DNA of 64,000 bases from Bacteroidota bacterium. GTDB taxonomy: Bacteria; Bacteroidota; Bacteroidia; NS11-12g; UBA9320. The translations under genes were made by a program, and so were the position numbers. The DNA is taken from positions 1-64,000 of the forward strand of contig JAIBDD010000017.1 in NCBI GenBank assembly GCA_024679565.1. The letters are read 5' to 3'. Positions 63,886-64,000 of the stretch are shown piece by piece. The notes under the pieces were generated by a model. It made no database searches, was not told the origin of the DNA, and was given only the letters and a program-made list of their open reading frames with translations. Numbering within the stretch: position 1 is the first letter of the stretch; each line of letters opens with the position of its first letter.

Positions 63886-64000
63886 TCAACTTTCAATTTT
63901 TTCCAACATGGTCATCAAGTTTCTTCTCGCTCGCGCATATTGCGAGCGAGAAGTACTCTCATTAATGTTTAGTAGTTCACCAATTTCTTTGTGGCTATAA
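63886..64000 (-). CDS. ECF sigma factor, region 4 (partial, runs off the window edge)
   Basis: The last 37 codons before a TGA at 63886-63888 encode YSHKEIGELLNINESTSRSQ followed by ARARRNLMTMLE, which is the region 4.2 helix-turn-helix of ECF sigma factors (KEIGELL-x-I-x-E-S-T-x-R-S-Q-x-x-R-A-R-x-x-L). The rest lies beyond the window. It is 5 nt from the ATG of the fusion protein gene, so the two are probably co-translated. Confidence 0.88.
   Translation of the reverse strand, partial: YSHKEIGELLNINESTSRSQYARARRNLMTMLEKIES

Overview
The window is chromosomal DNA of a member of the Bacteroidota, most likely a Flavobacteriales-type environmental bacterium. The evidence is: two kinds of type IX secretion (T9SS) C-terminal signal, with type A on 2797..4875, 42529..44403 and 60807..62351 and the gliding-motility-associated type B domain on three giant proteins; many TAnnTTTG -7 promoter boxes, which are specific to this phylum; frequent TTG/GTG starts; AT-rich coding sequence; ECF sigma/anti-sigma/outer-membrane barrel operons; and a TonB-dependent receptor. 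I saw no rRNA, tRNA, CRISPR array, transposase or phage gene.

Layout. 1-1300 (+): the tail of an unknown gene, a PPK2-type polyphosphate kinase interrupted by one in-frame stop, and a DUF2188 protein with a clear promoter and terminator. 1566-13377 (-): a GT87-like membrane glycosyltransferase, a secreted subtilase, two GT4 glycosyltransferases, a short RecQ helicase, and a 1.4k-residue propeller/Ig-like surface protein. 13504-15405 (+): a GT-C membrane glycosyltransferase and a YjbR protein. 15433-28530 (-): mostly housekeeping (fasciclin lipoprotein, RsmB-like methyltransferase, periplasmic-binding lipoprotein, guaA, a two-component system, rpiB, tatC, fabG, pepE) and then an ECF sigma / anti-sigma / barrel operon; a small cytochrome b5-like gene lies on + at 22474.

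28665-34379 (+, with one - gene): methyltransferase, PAP2 phosphatase, ZIP transporter, enoyl-CoA hydratase and class III aminotransferase. 34423-37902 (-): AIM24-like protein, a second subtilase and a barrel protein in one operon, plus a small lipoprotein. 37972-41877 (+): TonB receptor, PorT-like barrel, and a protein that is only the N-terminal module of an RluA-type pseudouridine synthase. 41878-42528: a 650-nt non-coding stretch full of hairpins. 42529-44403 (-): a type A secreted protein. 44484-47896 (+): a three-gene lipid-carrier glycosylation cassette. 47893-51972 (-): purA, fur-family gene and a bifunctional Rel protein.

52069-64000 (-): the most distinctive block. A partial ECF sigma factor is followed by one protein that joins a cytoplasmic anti-sigma-like head, one inner-membrane helix, a ~200-residue linker and an outer-membrane barrel. 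Then come a type A secreted protein and two giant, Cys-rich, type B secreted paralogues. I read this as a possible envelope-spanning sensor that controls a set of surface proteins. A second pattern worth attention is that at least five genes have a perfect TAnnTTTG box exactly 4 nt before the start codon (two more have 5 nt), which predicts leaderless mRNAs.
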